A stretch of DNA of 55,949 bases from contig CALSCP010001523.1 in NCBI GenBank assembly GCA_943704425.1, positions 1-55,949 of the forward strand, written 5' to 3'. The position numbers and the translations under genes were made by a program. Shown in pieces: positions 11,670-23,189 of the stretch. Source of the stretch: Ministeria vibrans ATCC 50519 (taxonomy: Eukaryota > Opisthokonta > Filasterea). How positions within the stretch are numbered: position 1 is the first letter of the stretch; each line of letters opens with the position of its first letter. The notes under the pieces were generated by a model. It searched no databases, was not told where the DNA came from, and saw only the letters and a program-made list of their open reading frames with translations.

Positions 11670-14417
11670 TTAATTTGTTTTGCTTTTATCCTTTTCTTTT
11701 CATTTATCTAATTTCCATCTTGTATCTGCCTGTTTTTGGATTTTTTCTATTCATTTTTTGTTATTGTTTAATTTTGAGATGTTATTCATTCTATCTATTT
11801 TTGTCTTTCTATCTAGAATTATTCATTTATTTAATGGGTTTAATTCTCCTTCTTTTCATGGTACTTCTTCTCAGAATTTAGGCATTTCTGGATGTTCTGT
11901 TTCTATTTCTATTGGGCCCATTCTTTTCTTTTCTACTTCACTTACATCACTTAGATTACTTTGGTCATCTTTAATTATAGAAAATGAACTTTCTAGACCA
12001 CCATGCCAATCTTTGTATCCGTACACTTTTTCTACTAACTTATCTAACTTTTCTCTTGGACCTTCTGTTATTCAGGTTTTAATTGATAGTATTTTTTTTA
12101 TGTAGTGAAGTGTCAGTCTTAGAGTTGTTTGTTTTCTTTTATCTATATACTCTATTTCTGGACCTAATCAATTAATATTCTTTTTTCATAAATAATCAAT
12201 CATTTTCTTTGTCTCTTCTGTACTTCTATTTAAAGTTATTTTTGGATCTATTCATTGTCATATTCCTTTTTTTAACTGTAAACTATTTACTACCTTTAAT
12301 TTTAATGTTTGTGTATTCTTTAATTTTTGTAATCAATGTAATTTATATAACTCTTTTGATCTTCGCTCTTTTACTTCTGCCATTCTTTTTTTTTCATTCA
12401 AAGTTACTTTTGGATTGAATGGCAGTATTACTATTTCTGAATATTTATTTACTGATTCTAAACTTGTCTCTATCTTTTCTCTTTCTCAATGGGCTTTTAA
12501 GTGCCTTTTAGTTTCTATTTCTGATCTAAATGGCTCACAGTCTTTCTTTCAATTTGTTTCTATTCCTGATCCAGACATTTCAATTCAATAGTCTTCATTA
12601 TCTCACTTGAAGAATGCTTCTTCTAATGATGGCTTTAGTCAAGTCATGTTAATGTTTCCTACTATTTTGGTTTTAACATGGTCCACTCTGTGGGGATTTT
12701 GGTTTATTCCCACTATTTCTTCTTGACCTTTTTCATTTAATTCAATTATGTTTTCATTAAAATATTTCTTTCTTATTTTTAGTTTGTCGTCTGGATCAAA
12801 TAGAATCTCATTTTCTACATTTTCATTTTTTATATATTCTGAAATTATAGAGACTTTTTTTAGATTTATTTTAGTAAATGGTTCTTCTTTATTTATACCT
12901 TTATCTTCAGCTTCGTATATACTGTTTTTTCATCTTTCTATATACTCTTCAGCATCTATATATACTCTTTTATTCATACCTTTATATTTTTTTCTATCAT
13001 CTATATCATCAAGTTTATTATCATTATCATCTTCATCTTTATCATCATCATATACTTCAATCAAATTATTATTATCATCATAATCATCATCATCATTATC
13101 ATCATCATTATCATTATCATCATCATTATCATTATCATCATCATTATCATTATCATCATCATTATCATCTTTATCATCATTATCATCATCATTATTATCT
13201 TGTTCGTATTCTTTTCCTTCTTTAATTGGAACCATTACTCATTTTATTATTTCTTTTAATTCTTGGCTTTTATCTTCTTCCTCTTCTTCCAATTTCAAGT
13301 TTTGTCTTTGCAAATCTTTTATATATATTATTTCGCAATTATCTATATATAAACTACTTCTATTTGGTCTATATTCTTTACCATAAACAAATGATAGTTT
13401 AGATTTATCTTGATTGTTAAAGAATCATTTTTGAATATCTTTAGTTTCTAATAGATATTCTGTTTCTTCGATTTCTCCTTTAGAATTTATATTATTTGAA
13501 ATAACATAATTTACATTTATTTCTATGTTTTGATCATTAGCAAAATTCATTATTTCTAATCAATTTATTCCTTTTGCTTCACCTTCTTCAAATATTATTG
13601 AGTTTTTGAATCTAACCCACAGTTCGCGATATAATAGGTTGTTTTCATTTAATATTTTTGTTATTCTATTTGTGTTTGGTAAAAGGCCATTTGTCTCGTA
13701 CAGAGTTATATTATAATTATCTATTATTAATTCTTTTCTTGAATTTAATTTTAAATTTATAATTAGATCTAATACTGTTGATCACTCTATTTCAAATGTT
13801 TGTCTTTCTATTGTCTGTCTTATTAATTCTTTTTTCTTATCGTTACTTCAATCAAAATTACATCATTCACTTTCCAATGGCTCTTTTCTATCTTCCTTGT
13901 TTTCGATATTTCAATAATCTATCATGTATTCTTCCTCTAGATCTTGGGCGCATTTATTACAATTTTTTTCATTTTTATTTCCTTTAATAATTGTTGTCAG
14001 TAATGATGACCAATATTTTCATGTTTCTAGTCTTTGTTTCCTTTTTATGTCTTCTACTCCTCACATCTCTTCAATTTCTAATAATGTAGTTATCTTTTCA
14101 TCCTTTTTTATTTTTATTTTGCTTATCTTTTCATCTGATCAAGTGTGTATCTTGTATATATCTGGGATCTTTTTTATATTTTCTATTAGAATATTTTCTA
14201 CATTCACTTTTTGTTCTTTGTAAATTACATTGTCTATTAGAACTTCTTTTACTTCGTTTTCTTTGTAAAAGTTTCGAAATGTTTCTTTTTTATTATTATT
14301 CAAATATTCCCCTATCATGCTTAAATATCAAATAAATATTATCCTTTTCTTTCGGTTGAGTTTAAGTCAATTAGCATCTCTTATTATTTTTCACTTTTCA
14401 ATTAGTTCTTTATTCAT
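11670..14417 (-). CDS. Hypothetical protein with acidic Asp/Asn repeat (orf915)
   Basis: Frame from ATG at 14417 to TAA at 11670, 915 residues, free of TAA and TAG by direct reading and rich in TGA(Trp). Around residues 405-465 it has a run of Asp/Asn units (DNDDDNDN...) encoded by an ATC/ATT-type trinucleotide array (plus strand 13021-13203), the only strongly acidic tract in the genome. Elsewhere it is Lys/Glu/Asn-rich. A CxxC pair (CNKC) occurs near residue 150. The C-terminal third (for example GINQNPHRVDHVKTK) is less repetitive and may be the conserved core. I do not recognise it. It lies between trnL(UAG) and the trnE-trnH-trnQ-rpl14 cluster. Confidence 0.75.
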
Positions 14418-14452
14418 TTTATTTATTTTATTTATTTTTAATTTAACTTACA

Positions 14453-14526
14453 TAAAGATAGTAAGACTTGAACTTACAGAGGATAGTGCCTAAAACTATT
14501 GCGTCTACCTATTCCGCCATATCCTT
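14453..14526 (-). tRNA. trnL: tRNA-Leu(UAG)
   Basis: Acceptor AAGGATA/TATCTTT, anticodon stem ATAGT/ACTAT, loop TTTAGGC (anticodon TAG), T arm GTAAG-TTCAAGT-CTTAC. The variable region is only about five bases, unlike the long arm usual for tRNA-Leu and unlike the second leucine tRNA of this genome. Confidence 0.9.
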
Positions 14527-14555
14527 TTTAAAGGGCTTATGTCTTTTATCTCTTT

Positions 14556-15299
14556 TTAATGTGTACTATATACATCTTGTATGTAGATAGATGTTAAAAG
14601 TGTAAATACATATGCTTGTATTAATGCTACTGCTAACTCTAGTAAAGTTAATACTATTAATAATAATACTATTATTATTCCTACTATGTTTATAATTGTT
14701 GATTTAATTAATAACATGTTTAATGCAAATCCTGCTATTATTCCTAGTAGTATATGACCACTTGTTATATTAGCTGCTAATCGAACTCCTAGTGAAATTG
14801 CTCTTGCAATAAAACTAATTAGTTCAATGTTAATCAGTAAAATTGCCATTACAAATGGTGATTTGTCTGGTAAGAAATTTGCAAAGAAATATGATTTTTG
14901 AATCTTTAATCCTAATTGTAATACTCCTAGCCATATAGCACATGATAAAAATAATGTTATTATAGCCTGTGATGTAATTGCATATGCATATGGAACCATT
15001 CCTATTAAATTTAATATACATATAAAGTTAAATAATGTTAGTAAATATCCAAGGAATTTACTTTTATCATTACCTAAAATATCTAAAACTGTTCCCTTTA
15101 CGAATTTATATGTTCCTTCTACAAACATTTGGTAATGGTTTGGTTTTAAATTTGGTTTTCTAAGATTTGGTAATAGATAAACAAATATGCTTAATGTCAT
15201 TATAATTGATATTGTAGCATTTGTTATACTAAGGTCTAATGAACCCACTTTAATTGGTATTAGTTCGATTATATTGAATTGTAATAATGGTGATGACAT
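14556..15299 (-). CDS. atp6: ATP synthase F0 subunit a (ATP6)
   Basis: 247 residues, five to six transmembrane helices. The invariant proton-channel region is present: SLGVRLAANITSGH with the essential Arg in helix 4/5, followed by LELAVALIQAYVFTLLTSIY, the last helix that lines the ring. The N-terminal part LDLSITNATISIIM and the KPNHYQMFVEGTYKFVKG segment match mitochondrial and bacterial subunit a. ATG at 15299, TAA at 14556. It is separated from nad2 by a degenerate copy of the GC-rich hairpin element. Confidence 0.98.
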   Translation of the reverse strand: MSSPLLQFNIIELIPIKVGSLDLSITNATISIIMTLSIFVYLLPNLRKPNLKPNHYQMFVEGTYKFVKGTVLDILGNDKSKFLGYLLTLFNFICILNLIGMVPYAYAITSQAIITLFLSCAIWLGVLQLGLKIQKSYFFANFLPDKSPFVMAILLINIELISFIARAISLGVRLAANITSGHILLGIIAGFALNMLLIKSTIINIVGIIIVLLLIVLTLLELAVALIQAYVFTLLTSIYIQDVYSTH

Positions 15300-15335
15300 T
15301 TATTTCTTTTTTTATTTCTTTTCATTTGCTTGTGG

Positions 15336-15442
15336 CGGGCGCAATCTTTTGATTTTAGCTATTTTTATTTTAGTTATTAGTTAGAATTTTATATCTTGTT
15401 TATTCATTTCTTTTTAGCTATTCTTCTTCATTTTGCGCCCCT
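15336..15442 (-). repeat. GC-rich nested hairpin element, degenerate copy
   Basis: Outer arms CGGGCGCAATC (15336) and TGCGCCCCT (15434-15442) survive, but the inner TGCCCAC/GTGGGCA pair found in other copies is not recognisable. It lies in the atp6-nad2 spacer. Confidence 0.6.
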
Positions 15443-15474
15443 CTTATTTTTATTTACTTTTATTTACTTTCACT

Positions 15475-16896
15475 TTAAATTAGTATTCATCCAAATATTG
15501 TGAAAAAGAGGATTTGACTTAGTCATATTACTTCTAATTCATATTTATTCTTTAGTCTAATTTGTGACATTAGGATCTTAATTGTTCATTTCTCTTGTTT
15601 TCCTAATTTTAGGATTCCTCCTTTTTTTAAACTTGAGAATTTGTTAAACTCTGTTCAACCTCTATTGTCTAATGTTAATTGTTCAATTATTCTTAAATAA
15701 TAATATGAACTTATTACTGATGTTACTAATATTCAACAAAGAAATCAATACATGTTTGATTCAATTGCTGTTACCATAATTAATGCTTTTGAAAAGAATC
15801 CTAATAATGGTGGGATTCCTATTAATGAAAATAATAGTATTGTTAATGTTATTTTCTCTATTTCTCTATAAGTGTTTAATCTTAATAAATCTTCTAACTT
15901 TTCTATATTATATCACATTAATATATAGAATATTCCTATTATTGTAATTGCATATACTCCCATATATAAAGTTAATATTTCATTATTTAAATTATTTACT
16001 CAATTAAAACAGTAAATACCAAGGATTATAAATCCATTGTTCATTATTGTACTGTATCCCATTAATCTTCATAAATTTCTTTGATTTAATCCTTGGATTG
16101 CTCCTATCACTGATGATCAGAGCGAGATTATCATTCCTATTCAATAGAATGTTTGACCATATATTACATTTCAATGTGCGTATAATATCATCATTCTCAT
16201 ACTTAGGAATTGGATTACTGCTACTTTTGGTATTGTAGCTAGGAACTTTACTATTCACTTTTGAGCTGCTTCATATACATCCACAATTCAATAATGTAAT
16301 GGTGCTGCTCCTAATTTGAAAAATAATCCAAATATTAATACTTTGAATCCTATTGTTTCTCATTTCTCTATATCTAAATAAATTTCTAATTCTATTCAGT
16401 TATCTAGACCTGTGTTCATTCAGATTTGTATTAATCCTAATAATATTATACAAGAATTTAATCCACTTAGGAAAAAATACTTTAATGTAGCTTCAATCCT
16501 TTTTCCCTCTTTTTTGTATTTATAACTTATTAATAATACTGTTGAGAGAGATTGGATCTCTATACTTAGATAGAAACTAAGTATTTCTTTACTATTAATC
16601 ATTATTATAATTCCTAGAATATTAATTAATACTAAAAATACTCATTCACTTTCTTTTACTTTTAATACTATTGTTAATATCATTAATCCTCCAATTAGTA
16701 TTAACCAATTGTTGAAATTTATTAATGTTATTCCTATTATTCATCCTAATGTTTTATTTAATATTGCGTGTCGATCAGAGTTTTCTTTTCCATCTATGTA
16801 ATATGAATACACTCCTACTATTATTGACATTCAAATTAATGATCAGTATTCTGTTGAATATATTCAATTTGTTGTTTCTATTCAATTTAATTTCAT
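15475..16896 (-). CDS. nad2: NADH dehydrogenase subunit 2
   Basis: 473 residues from ATG at 16896 to TAA at 15475; an upstream in-frame ATG at 16977 would add 27 residues of AT-rich low-complexity sequence (IKIIKIIKI), so I prefer the shorter form. A multi-helix antiporter-like complex I subunit. Diagnostic segments: EATLKYFFLSGLNSCIILLG (family KYFllGa..S...L.G), FGLFFKLGAAPLHYWIVDVY with the conserved Lys and the P-x-H-x-W-x-x-D-V-Y signature, then VKFLATIPKVAV. In-frame TGA codons encode Trp, including the conserved HYW. It starts about 100 bases after the 3' end of rnl. Confidence 0.93.
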
Positions 16897-17009
16897 TTCT
16901 TTTATTTTTATTATTTTTATTATTTTTATTATTTTAATATTAAAGTTATTTATTACTCTAATTAATTCTAAGCTCATTCATCTCAAAAAATATATCTAAT
17001 TAATTATAA

Positions 17010-19740
17010 ATTAGATTTTATTTTTTAAATAGACACTAGAATCAGTCGTTATAGTCTATAACTGTTATATAAGATTAAAAGGTGTCTTCGCTCTTGAGAT
17101 ACTTTCAGAGCTTATACACTAATTCGTAGCTACTAAACAATGCGCAAAACAATTTATTCACCAGAGGAATTTAAGATTTGGTCCTTTCGTACTAAAATCT
17201 TAGCTTTTTACTTATTAGAAACAAAAGATAGAAGCCTTACTGTCTTACGACGTAATTAACCCAACTCATGTAATGTTTTAATGGACGAACAGTCCAACTC
17301 TAGATAGCATATGCAACTACCAAGCTACATTAAGTCGACATCGAGGAACCGAACTCAAACATCAATATGAACTTTCAGTTTGAACCAGCCTGTTATCCCC
17401 AGCGTAACTTTTATTCTTTAGCAATAATCTTTTCATTTAGATTTATTGGATGATTATAACCTACTTTTAATATCAGTTTGAATTGTCATTCTTACTGTTA
17501 AGTGGTAATATCTATTAAAATATTAATAACATTCTTGTTATTAAAACCACCTTTGTTATTCTTCGTTATCTTTTAGAAGAAATTCGCCCCAAATAAACTG
17601 TCTGGATATAATTGTCTTTAATTAAAAATGAGATCTATATATCTAATAGTAAGTATTCCATTGTTGTTTTTTACTCTTACTCCTCTCTTTTATTTAAATA
17701 TATATAATCTATTATACTTAACAGTAAAGTTGCATGGGGACTTCTCGTCTAATTGCTTCAAATTGGAATTTTAACCAATACTTTAATTTCACCTGATTAA
17801 AAATAGAGACAGTGGAACTTTTGTTAAACCTTTCATACTGGTCACCAATTAAATGACGATTGATTTCGCTACTTTTACACAGTCAGAGTTACTGCGGCAA
17901 TTTAGATTACCTTGTAGAAATAAAACTTCTTTTTCTCTTAAAGTTAATCCATTGAGCAGGTCTCACATTCTATACTTCGGTCCTTAACCTTTGCAGAATG
18001 ATATTTTTTTGGTAAAAAGCCCAAGTTCCCGAGTTATCTGAGGCCTAAACATTCTTTTAATACTATGCACCTTTTCATTCCACTCTATTTATTTTATTAC
18101 AACCTAAATTAATCTAGACTTTAACTCTGTAAATATTTAAATTACTTTATGCATTTTTAATATTAAAAGAATTTACTTTCGTTTTAATTTAAGCAGCTTT
18201 TCTTGTTATCTTACAAGCTCAATTTGCCGAGTTCCTTTATTTTTATTATTCAGCTAACCTTGATACATTCACATCTGATCACTTGTGTTAGTTTAAGTAC
18301 AGTTTTATTTTATTTACTATTCTTTCTAGGATTTGATTCTTAAATATATTTTATTATTCAAATTAATACTTTTAACATATTAATTTCTTTATTTTTTCCT
18401 CCACTCATATTTCATTTCTTTTTATTTATTTTGGACTAATATATCTAATTTTACTAATCGTTATAGTAATTTTTTCTCATCATATTTTACTTTCGTTTAA
18501 TACTAAGAGGCTCGTACTCACACTTGTTAATCATTGGTGTGAAAACCTTGATCTTTCGGCCTATTGTATTTATTATTTATATTCTTTTATTTCATACTGC
18601 TATTCAGATTTTCATTATTCATTATATATCTTTATAACTTAACTTCATATCTTAATATAATTTTAGAACAATATGGGAGTTACTCATTCTTACATTAGCT
18701 CTTCTGAATCTTCAGAATATTCTACTACCTTATCTTTTAAATTTGTTTTGGTTAGAAACTTATTAACCAGCATTTTTAATACATTATAATCTTAGATTCG
18801 TCAACTATTACGTTTTGTTGATAAGATGGCTGTTTCCAAGCCTACTCACAAATTGTACCTGATTATATATATTTTCATAATTAGCTTCTATTAATTACCT
18901 TAACATAAATTCTGGGCTGTTTCCCTTTTGACTTATTCACCTTGTCGCAAATAGTCCGTCTATTGTATTGTATTTTTTAATTCAGAGGTAATCTTAATTA
19001 CATAATCCTTATGTGACCCATAATTAAAATTGTTACTTTACCTTTAAAACACTTTTATACAATGAACTGCTTAAACAGTTTTCGTAGAAAACCAGCTATT
19101 TACTAACTTGATTAGTATTACGCCACTTTCCAAAAGTCATCGGATGATATTGCAACATCAACCCGTTCACACATCATAATCTTCAATTTTCAAATTACTC
19201 TTGTTGCCTTTGGAAAGATCGTTAGTTTTCGGGTCTTTTATATTTTACTATTGCTTTATACTTGTTTTCACTATGCTTTCTTATTTTTATATTAAACTTG
19301 TAACTTATATAAACTCGTAAAACCCTGATACAAAAGGTATATTGTCAATCTTTATTTCCAATTTCCATTATTGAATATTTCCTACTTTCCTTCACAGTAC
19401 TATTCACTATCGATATATAATTGTCTTTATATTAATATACTTTTTATTAATATTTTGAAGATGATGAATCACCTTTCTTATCTATATGATAATACTCTTC
19501 TATTTACCTCGCGCTCTATAATCAGATTTACTCCTGAAATTTGAGTTAAGCAGTGTCTTAGGATTTCTTTCGCCAATACTTTCCCTTACTCGGTTGATTT
19601 TATTTTAGGATACTCAGATGTTTCTTTTTTCCTTTCTTTATTTATAGATTTCTCTTAGGATTTATCTCTTTAAAGATATTTCTATTTAATAGTCCTTCAA
19701 TTATATTCTAGTATTCTATATTCAACTTTTATTACTTTAA
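17010..19740 (-). rRNA. rnl: Large subunit ribosomal RNA
   Basis: Minus strand. Landmarks on the coding strand: the sarcin-ricin loop TAGTACGAAAGGACC (17193-17179), the peptidyl-transferase segment GCTGGGGATAACAGGCTG (about 17403-17386), and near the 5' end GAAACATCTGAGTAT and ATCAACCGAGTAAGG..GGCGAAAG. The gene is continuous, not split as in ciliates. Termini are approximate: the 5' end lies just after trnC and the 3' end just before nad2. About 2.7 kb. Confidence 0.96.
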
Positions 19741-19751
19741 TATTTTTTAAA

Positions 19752-19823
19752 AAGTGAAGGTAAGATTTGAACTTACTTATATTTGTTTTGCAAACAAATG
19801 CATAACCATTTTGCTTCTTCACC
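19752..19823 (-). tRNA. trnC: tRNA-Cys(GCA)
   Basis: Acceptor GGTGAAG/CTTCACT (one G-T pair), D stem GCA/TGC, anticodon stem TTTGT/ACAAA, loop TTGCAAA (anticodon GCA), T arm GTAAG-TTCAAAT-CTTAC. It lies immediately upstream of the rnl 5' end. Confidence 0.93.
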
Positions 19824-19825
19824 TT

Positions 19826-19903
19826 TATCGTATCTTCGACTTTTCGATTTTACGATCATTTAGATTTTCAGTCGCAAGGTAATAATACTTTACTACTACC
19901 CCA
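19826..19903 (-). ncRNA. Candidate structured RNA of unknown type
   Basis: Read on the coding (minus) strand, this stretch just upstream of trnC can form two strong hairpins: GGTAGTAGTA-AAG-TATTATTACC (10 pairs with two G-T, 19900-19878) and ATCGTA...TACGAT (19856-19827) with an inner TCGA-AAAG-TCGA. The G-T pairs fold only on this strand, which supports an RNA made from it. It is richer in GC than nearby spacers. It does not fold as a tRNA and I cannot assign it; a 5S rRNA was considered but its conserved loops are not evident. Confidence 0.35.
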
Positions 19904-19927
19904 GGATTCTTTATCTTCTTATTTACT

Positions 19928-20033
19928 AGGGGCGCAATCTCTTTATTTGCCCACCTTTTTATCTATTTTAAGTATTTATTACTTATTTTATACCATAAGC
20001 AATTGTGGGCATCTTCTATTGACTCGCGCCCCT
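19928..20033 (-). repeat. GC-rich nested hairpin element, left copy 1
   Basis: 106 bases bounded by AGGGGCGC and GCGCCCCT with inner TTGCCCACC and GTGGGCA arms. Orientation is the reverse complement of copies in the right half, that is, the same relative to transcription. It is nearly identical to the next copy, with flanks of ATTTATC/TTTATTTTGATTTACT. Confidence 0.9.
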
Positions 20034-20066
20034 CTTAATATTTATTTATCTTTATTTTGATTTACT

Positions 20067-20172
20067 AGGGGCGCAATCTCTTTATTTGCCCACCTTTTTA
20101 TCTATTTTAAGTATTTATTACTTATTTTATACCATAAGCAATTGTGGGCATCTTCTATTTACTCGCGCCCCT
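20067..20172 (-). repeat. GC-rich nested hairpin element, left copy 2
   Basis: Near-identical direct repeat of 19928-20033 (start-to-start distance 139 bases), in the nad6-trnC spacer. The near identity suggests a recent tandem duplication. Confidence 0.9.
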
Positions 20173-20202
20173 CTTTATCTTTTTTATTATTTCTTTCTTT
20201 TT

Positions 20203-20799
20203 TTATTTTAAGTAGTTAAATGTTTCTAATTGAAGATATAAATCTTGTCTTTTTACTTTCTTGTTATGTTCTAATGATAATATTATTGCTCCTACCATTC
20301 CTAATAATAATAACGTAGAACTTAGAATTAGTAAACTATCTCCTTTTTTATATAGTAAATCTCCAATGTTTTTTATTCCATCTATTACTTCTACTTGGTT
20401 TATTCAATTAATTTCAATTAGGTTTTCAACCTTTATTACAGTGTTTAATTTTGATCCTCAAACAGGAATGAAACTTTCTAAGTATTTTAATCATTCTTTG
20501 TTTAGTATGTATAATACTATTATACTACTACCATATATTGGTAGGATTTGAGTTGTTAATTCTGAATTCTTTATATTAAGCATCATTACTACAAATAAAA
20601 ATAATATTGCTATGGCTCCTATATATACAATTAAAAATATTAATCCTATAAAATCTGTTCCCATAGCTATTATTAATATTACTCCATTTAAAAAGACGTA
20701 AATTAAACTTAATAATGAATGTACTGCATTTCTTACATTAATACAAATTATACTTCCTAATAGCAAATTTATTCAAATTCATGCTCAGAGTTCTAACAT
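20203..20799 (-). CDS. nad6: NADH dehydrogenase subunit 6
   Basis: 198 residues, ATG at 20799, TAA at 20203. Complex I membrane subunit with five helices; the diagnostic third helix is FIGLIFLIVYIGAIAILFLFVVMML, matching the family F.g...iiVYvGAi.vLFlFvvMml. The C-terminal helix DSLLILSSTLLLLGMVGAIIL follows a longer loop. Several TGA codons near the N-terminus (LELWAWIWIN) are read as Trp. It starts 14 bases after the nad4 stop codon. Confidence 0.96.
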
Positions 20800-20813
20800 C
20801 TTTTTTTTATATT

Positions 20814-22298
20814 TTATAATTCTAATTCATATAGATTGAATGAGAATACTCCTATGTATATTACACTCATTACTATTAGTATTAATATACTTGTTTCTCT
20901 TCAATCTACATCTTTTAATTTATTCATATTTTCATATTTATATTCTCACACTTTTGATTCTATTACTATACTATTTAATATAGCTTTATTTAATTCACCC
21001 ATGCAGATTCTATTATATAAAAATAATGAGTAAGCTGCTGATAATACAATTGAGATTCCTGCTATTATTACTAAGATTAAACTATTTTTTATTATTGATG
21101 TTAGGATTATAAATTCTCCTACAAAATTACTTGATAATGGTACTGCTGCATTAGCTAATGACAATGTTAAAAAACATGTACTAAATACAGGCATTACATA
21201 ATTTAATCCTCCATAGTAATTTATAATTCTTGTATGTCATCTTTCATAAAGTATTCCAACTGCTATGAATAATCCACCACTTACTAATCCATGTCCTAAC
21301 ATTAAGATTATACTTCCAACTATTGCATCTAAATTTTCATTTAGTATAGCTAGTGTTACTAATCCCATATGTGCTACTGATGAATAAGCTATTAATCTTT
21401 TATAATCATTTTGTCTTAAACTATTTAAACTTCCGTAAATTATTGATAAAATACTTAATGTTCAAATTAAAGGTTTGTAATATATTGATGCATTTTCAAA
21501 TAACATGTAATTATATCTTAATAAACCATAACCTCCTAATTTAAGTAATATTCCTGCTAATATTGTTGATCCATAAGTAGGTGCTTCTACATGTGCTTGT
21601 GGTAATCATAAATGTATTGGAAATAATGGCATTTTAACACCAAATGCAATGAAAAAGGCTAATCATAATCATCTTTCTATATTTTCATCTCTATTGTTTC
21701 ATGTTTGCAGTCATAAATAATCTGTTGATCCTACATTTGTGTATATTCATAAAATAGCTATTAACATTAATAAGGATCCTATTAATGTGTAGTAGAATAA
21801 ATAATATGATGCTTTTATCTTTTCTCCTCTTGATCCTCATATACCAATCATTAGAAACATTGGAATTAAGATTGCTTCGAATCCAATGTAAAAGAATACT
21901 AAATCATTTATCATAAATACAAATAGTACAAATCATTCCAAGATTAAACATAATTCTATAAATCTTTTTCTTTGCTTTTTAATACTATTTCAACTTATTA
22001 ATAATGATCAGATACTCAATCAACTTGTTAGTAATATTAAGTATAAACTTAGATTATCAATACCTAGTCTAAGATATCAGCTTCAATTTGTATTCAACTT
22101 AATGTGGAAATCTCAATTGAATAATCCAATTGGGTTTTCATACCACATTCAGATGAATGTTATTCAGATAGCTACTGCACATTTACATTTTAAACCTAAT
22201 CTAAATACTGCAATGTCCTTTTCATCTTTTTCATCTTTTTCTAGTAATCAAATATATATCAACATTACTATTGGTATTACTAATATTCCACTTAGCAT
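20814..22298 (-). CDS. nad4: NADH dehydrogenase subunit 4
   Basis: 494 residues, ATG at 22298, TAA at 20814. A 13-14 helix antiporter-like complex I subunit. Clear signatures: [20 protein letters not shown] (conserved Glu), [33 protein letters not shown] (conserved Lys), and [13 protein letters not shown] with [17 protein letters not shown] further on. UGA-encoded Trp residues fall at conserved positions such as HLWLP. trnS(UGA) lies 8 bases upstream. Confidence 0.98.
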
Positions 22299-22306
22299 TT
22301 TCTTTT

Positions 22307-22380
22307 CGAAAGAAATTGGATTTGAACCAATGAAAATATGCTTTCAAGGCATACACCTTAGACCTCTCAGACATTCTTTC
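22307..22380 (-). tRNA. trnS: tRNA-Ser(UGA)
   Basis: Acceptor GAAAGAA/TTCTTTC, anticodon stem TATGC/GCATA, loop CTTGAAA (anticodon TGA), T arm ATTGG-TTCAAAT-CCAAT. The variable region is short (about five bases), not the long arm usual for serine tRNAs. Confidence 0.92.
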
Positions 22381-22400
22381 TTACCTCAATTCTTTCTTAT

Positions 22401-22730
22401 TTAACCTTTTAAAATTTGTTTTCCAATTATTCCTGCATTTCCTTTTATTCTGTAATATGCAACTAATATAGCTAATCCAATAGCTGATTCTCCGGCTGCT
22501 ACTGTTAGAATATATATACTTCATAATATTGGATATGCATTGTTTGTTAAGACTGCCAGTGAGATCAAGATTATATTCAATGAGAATATTACAATTTCTA
22601 ATGAAATTAACATAATTATTATATTTCTTCCATTTATTATAATACCAATTATACCTATTATGAATAAGTAAATTGAATAATGTAAATTTTGTGTACTGAT
22701 TAATTCAAATGGGATGTAATTAGATAACAT
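22401..22730 (-). CDS. nad4L: NADH dehydrogenase subunit 4L
   Basis: 109 residues, three transmembrane helices. The middle helix has [20 protein letters not shown] with the conserved Glu (MLMsLEl), and the third has [19 protein letters not shown] with the conserved A-A-x-E-s-A-I-G-L. ATG at 22730, TAA at 22401. It lies between nad3 and trnS(UGA)-nad4, in the usual nad3/nad4L/nad4 neighbourhood. Confidence 0.97.
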
Positions 22731-22778
22731 CTTTTTATTATTATTTATTTTTTATTATTTATTATTTATTATTTATTA

Positions 22779-23135
22779 TTATTGTCATTCTAGACCACCT
22801 TTATTTCATTCATATATCAATCCGAATACCAGAATTAATAAGAATATTGAAATTACAAATCAAGAAGTTAGATCAATATATGCGAAAAATCTAGTTAGCG
22901 GAAGTAAAAATACTATTTCAAGATCAAATATTATAAATAAAATAGCAACCAAAACAAATTGAATATCAAACTTTTGTCTAGCATCTTCAAATGGCTCAAA
23001 TCCACATTCATATGGAGTTATTTTTGAATTATGAGTGTTTTGAAGAGATATTATAATTGATGCAAACATTAATATACTTGATAATAAACAACTTATTATT
23101 ATAGTAACTCAAATGTGTGAATATTGTATAAACAT
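22779..23135 (-). CDS. nad3: NADH dehydrogenase subunit 3
   Basis: 118 residues, ATG at 23135, TAA at 22779. Three helices; the loop after helix 1 has [20 protein letters not shown], the ND3 loop signature with the conserved Cys, followed by [19 protein letters not shown]-like sequence with the conserved D-L-E. Two TGA Trp codons lie in the C-terminal YEWNKGGLEWQ. A (TATATCTTTA)n stretch precedes it. Confidence 0.97.
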
Positions 23136-23189
23136 TTATATCTTTATATCTTTATATCTTTATATCTTTATATCTTTATTTATCTATTT

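Noticed and set aside
13021-13203. Poly-His/Tyr protein on the plus strand in the trinucleotide array
   Set aside because: The array is the complement of the Asp/Asn repeat of orf915, whose frame is open for 2.7 kb; the plus frame is short and isolated.
1441-14223. Many plus-strand ORFs rich in Phe, Leu, Ser and Ile in the left half (for example 1441-1764, 2677-3423, 10051-10486, 12878-13225)
   Set aside because: They are the complement of Lys/Glu/Asn/Ile-rich minus-strand genes and end where those genes have other codons. The minus frames are longer, contain recognised genes, and are consistent with UGA=Trp.
19826-19903. 5S rRNA
   Set aside because: A short GGTAGT...TGCGA resemblance to the gamma domain exists, but loop C (CCGAAC) and the closing helix are not found. 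Kept only as an unassigned structured RNA.
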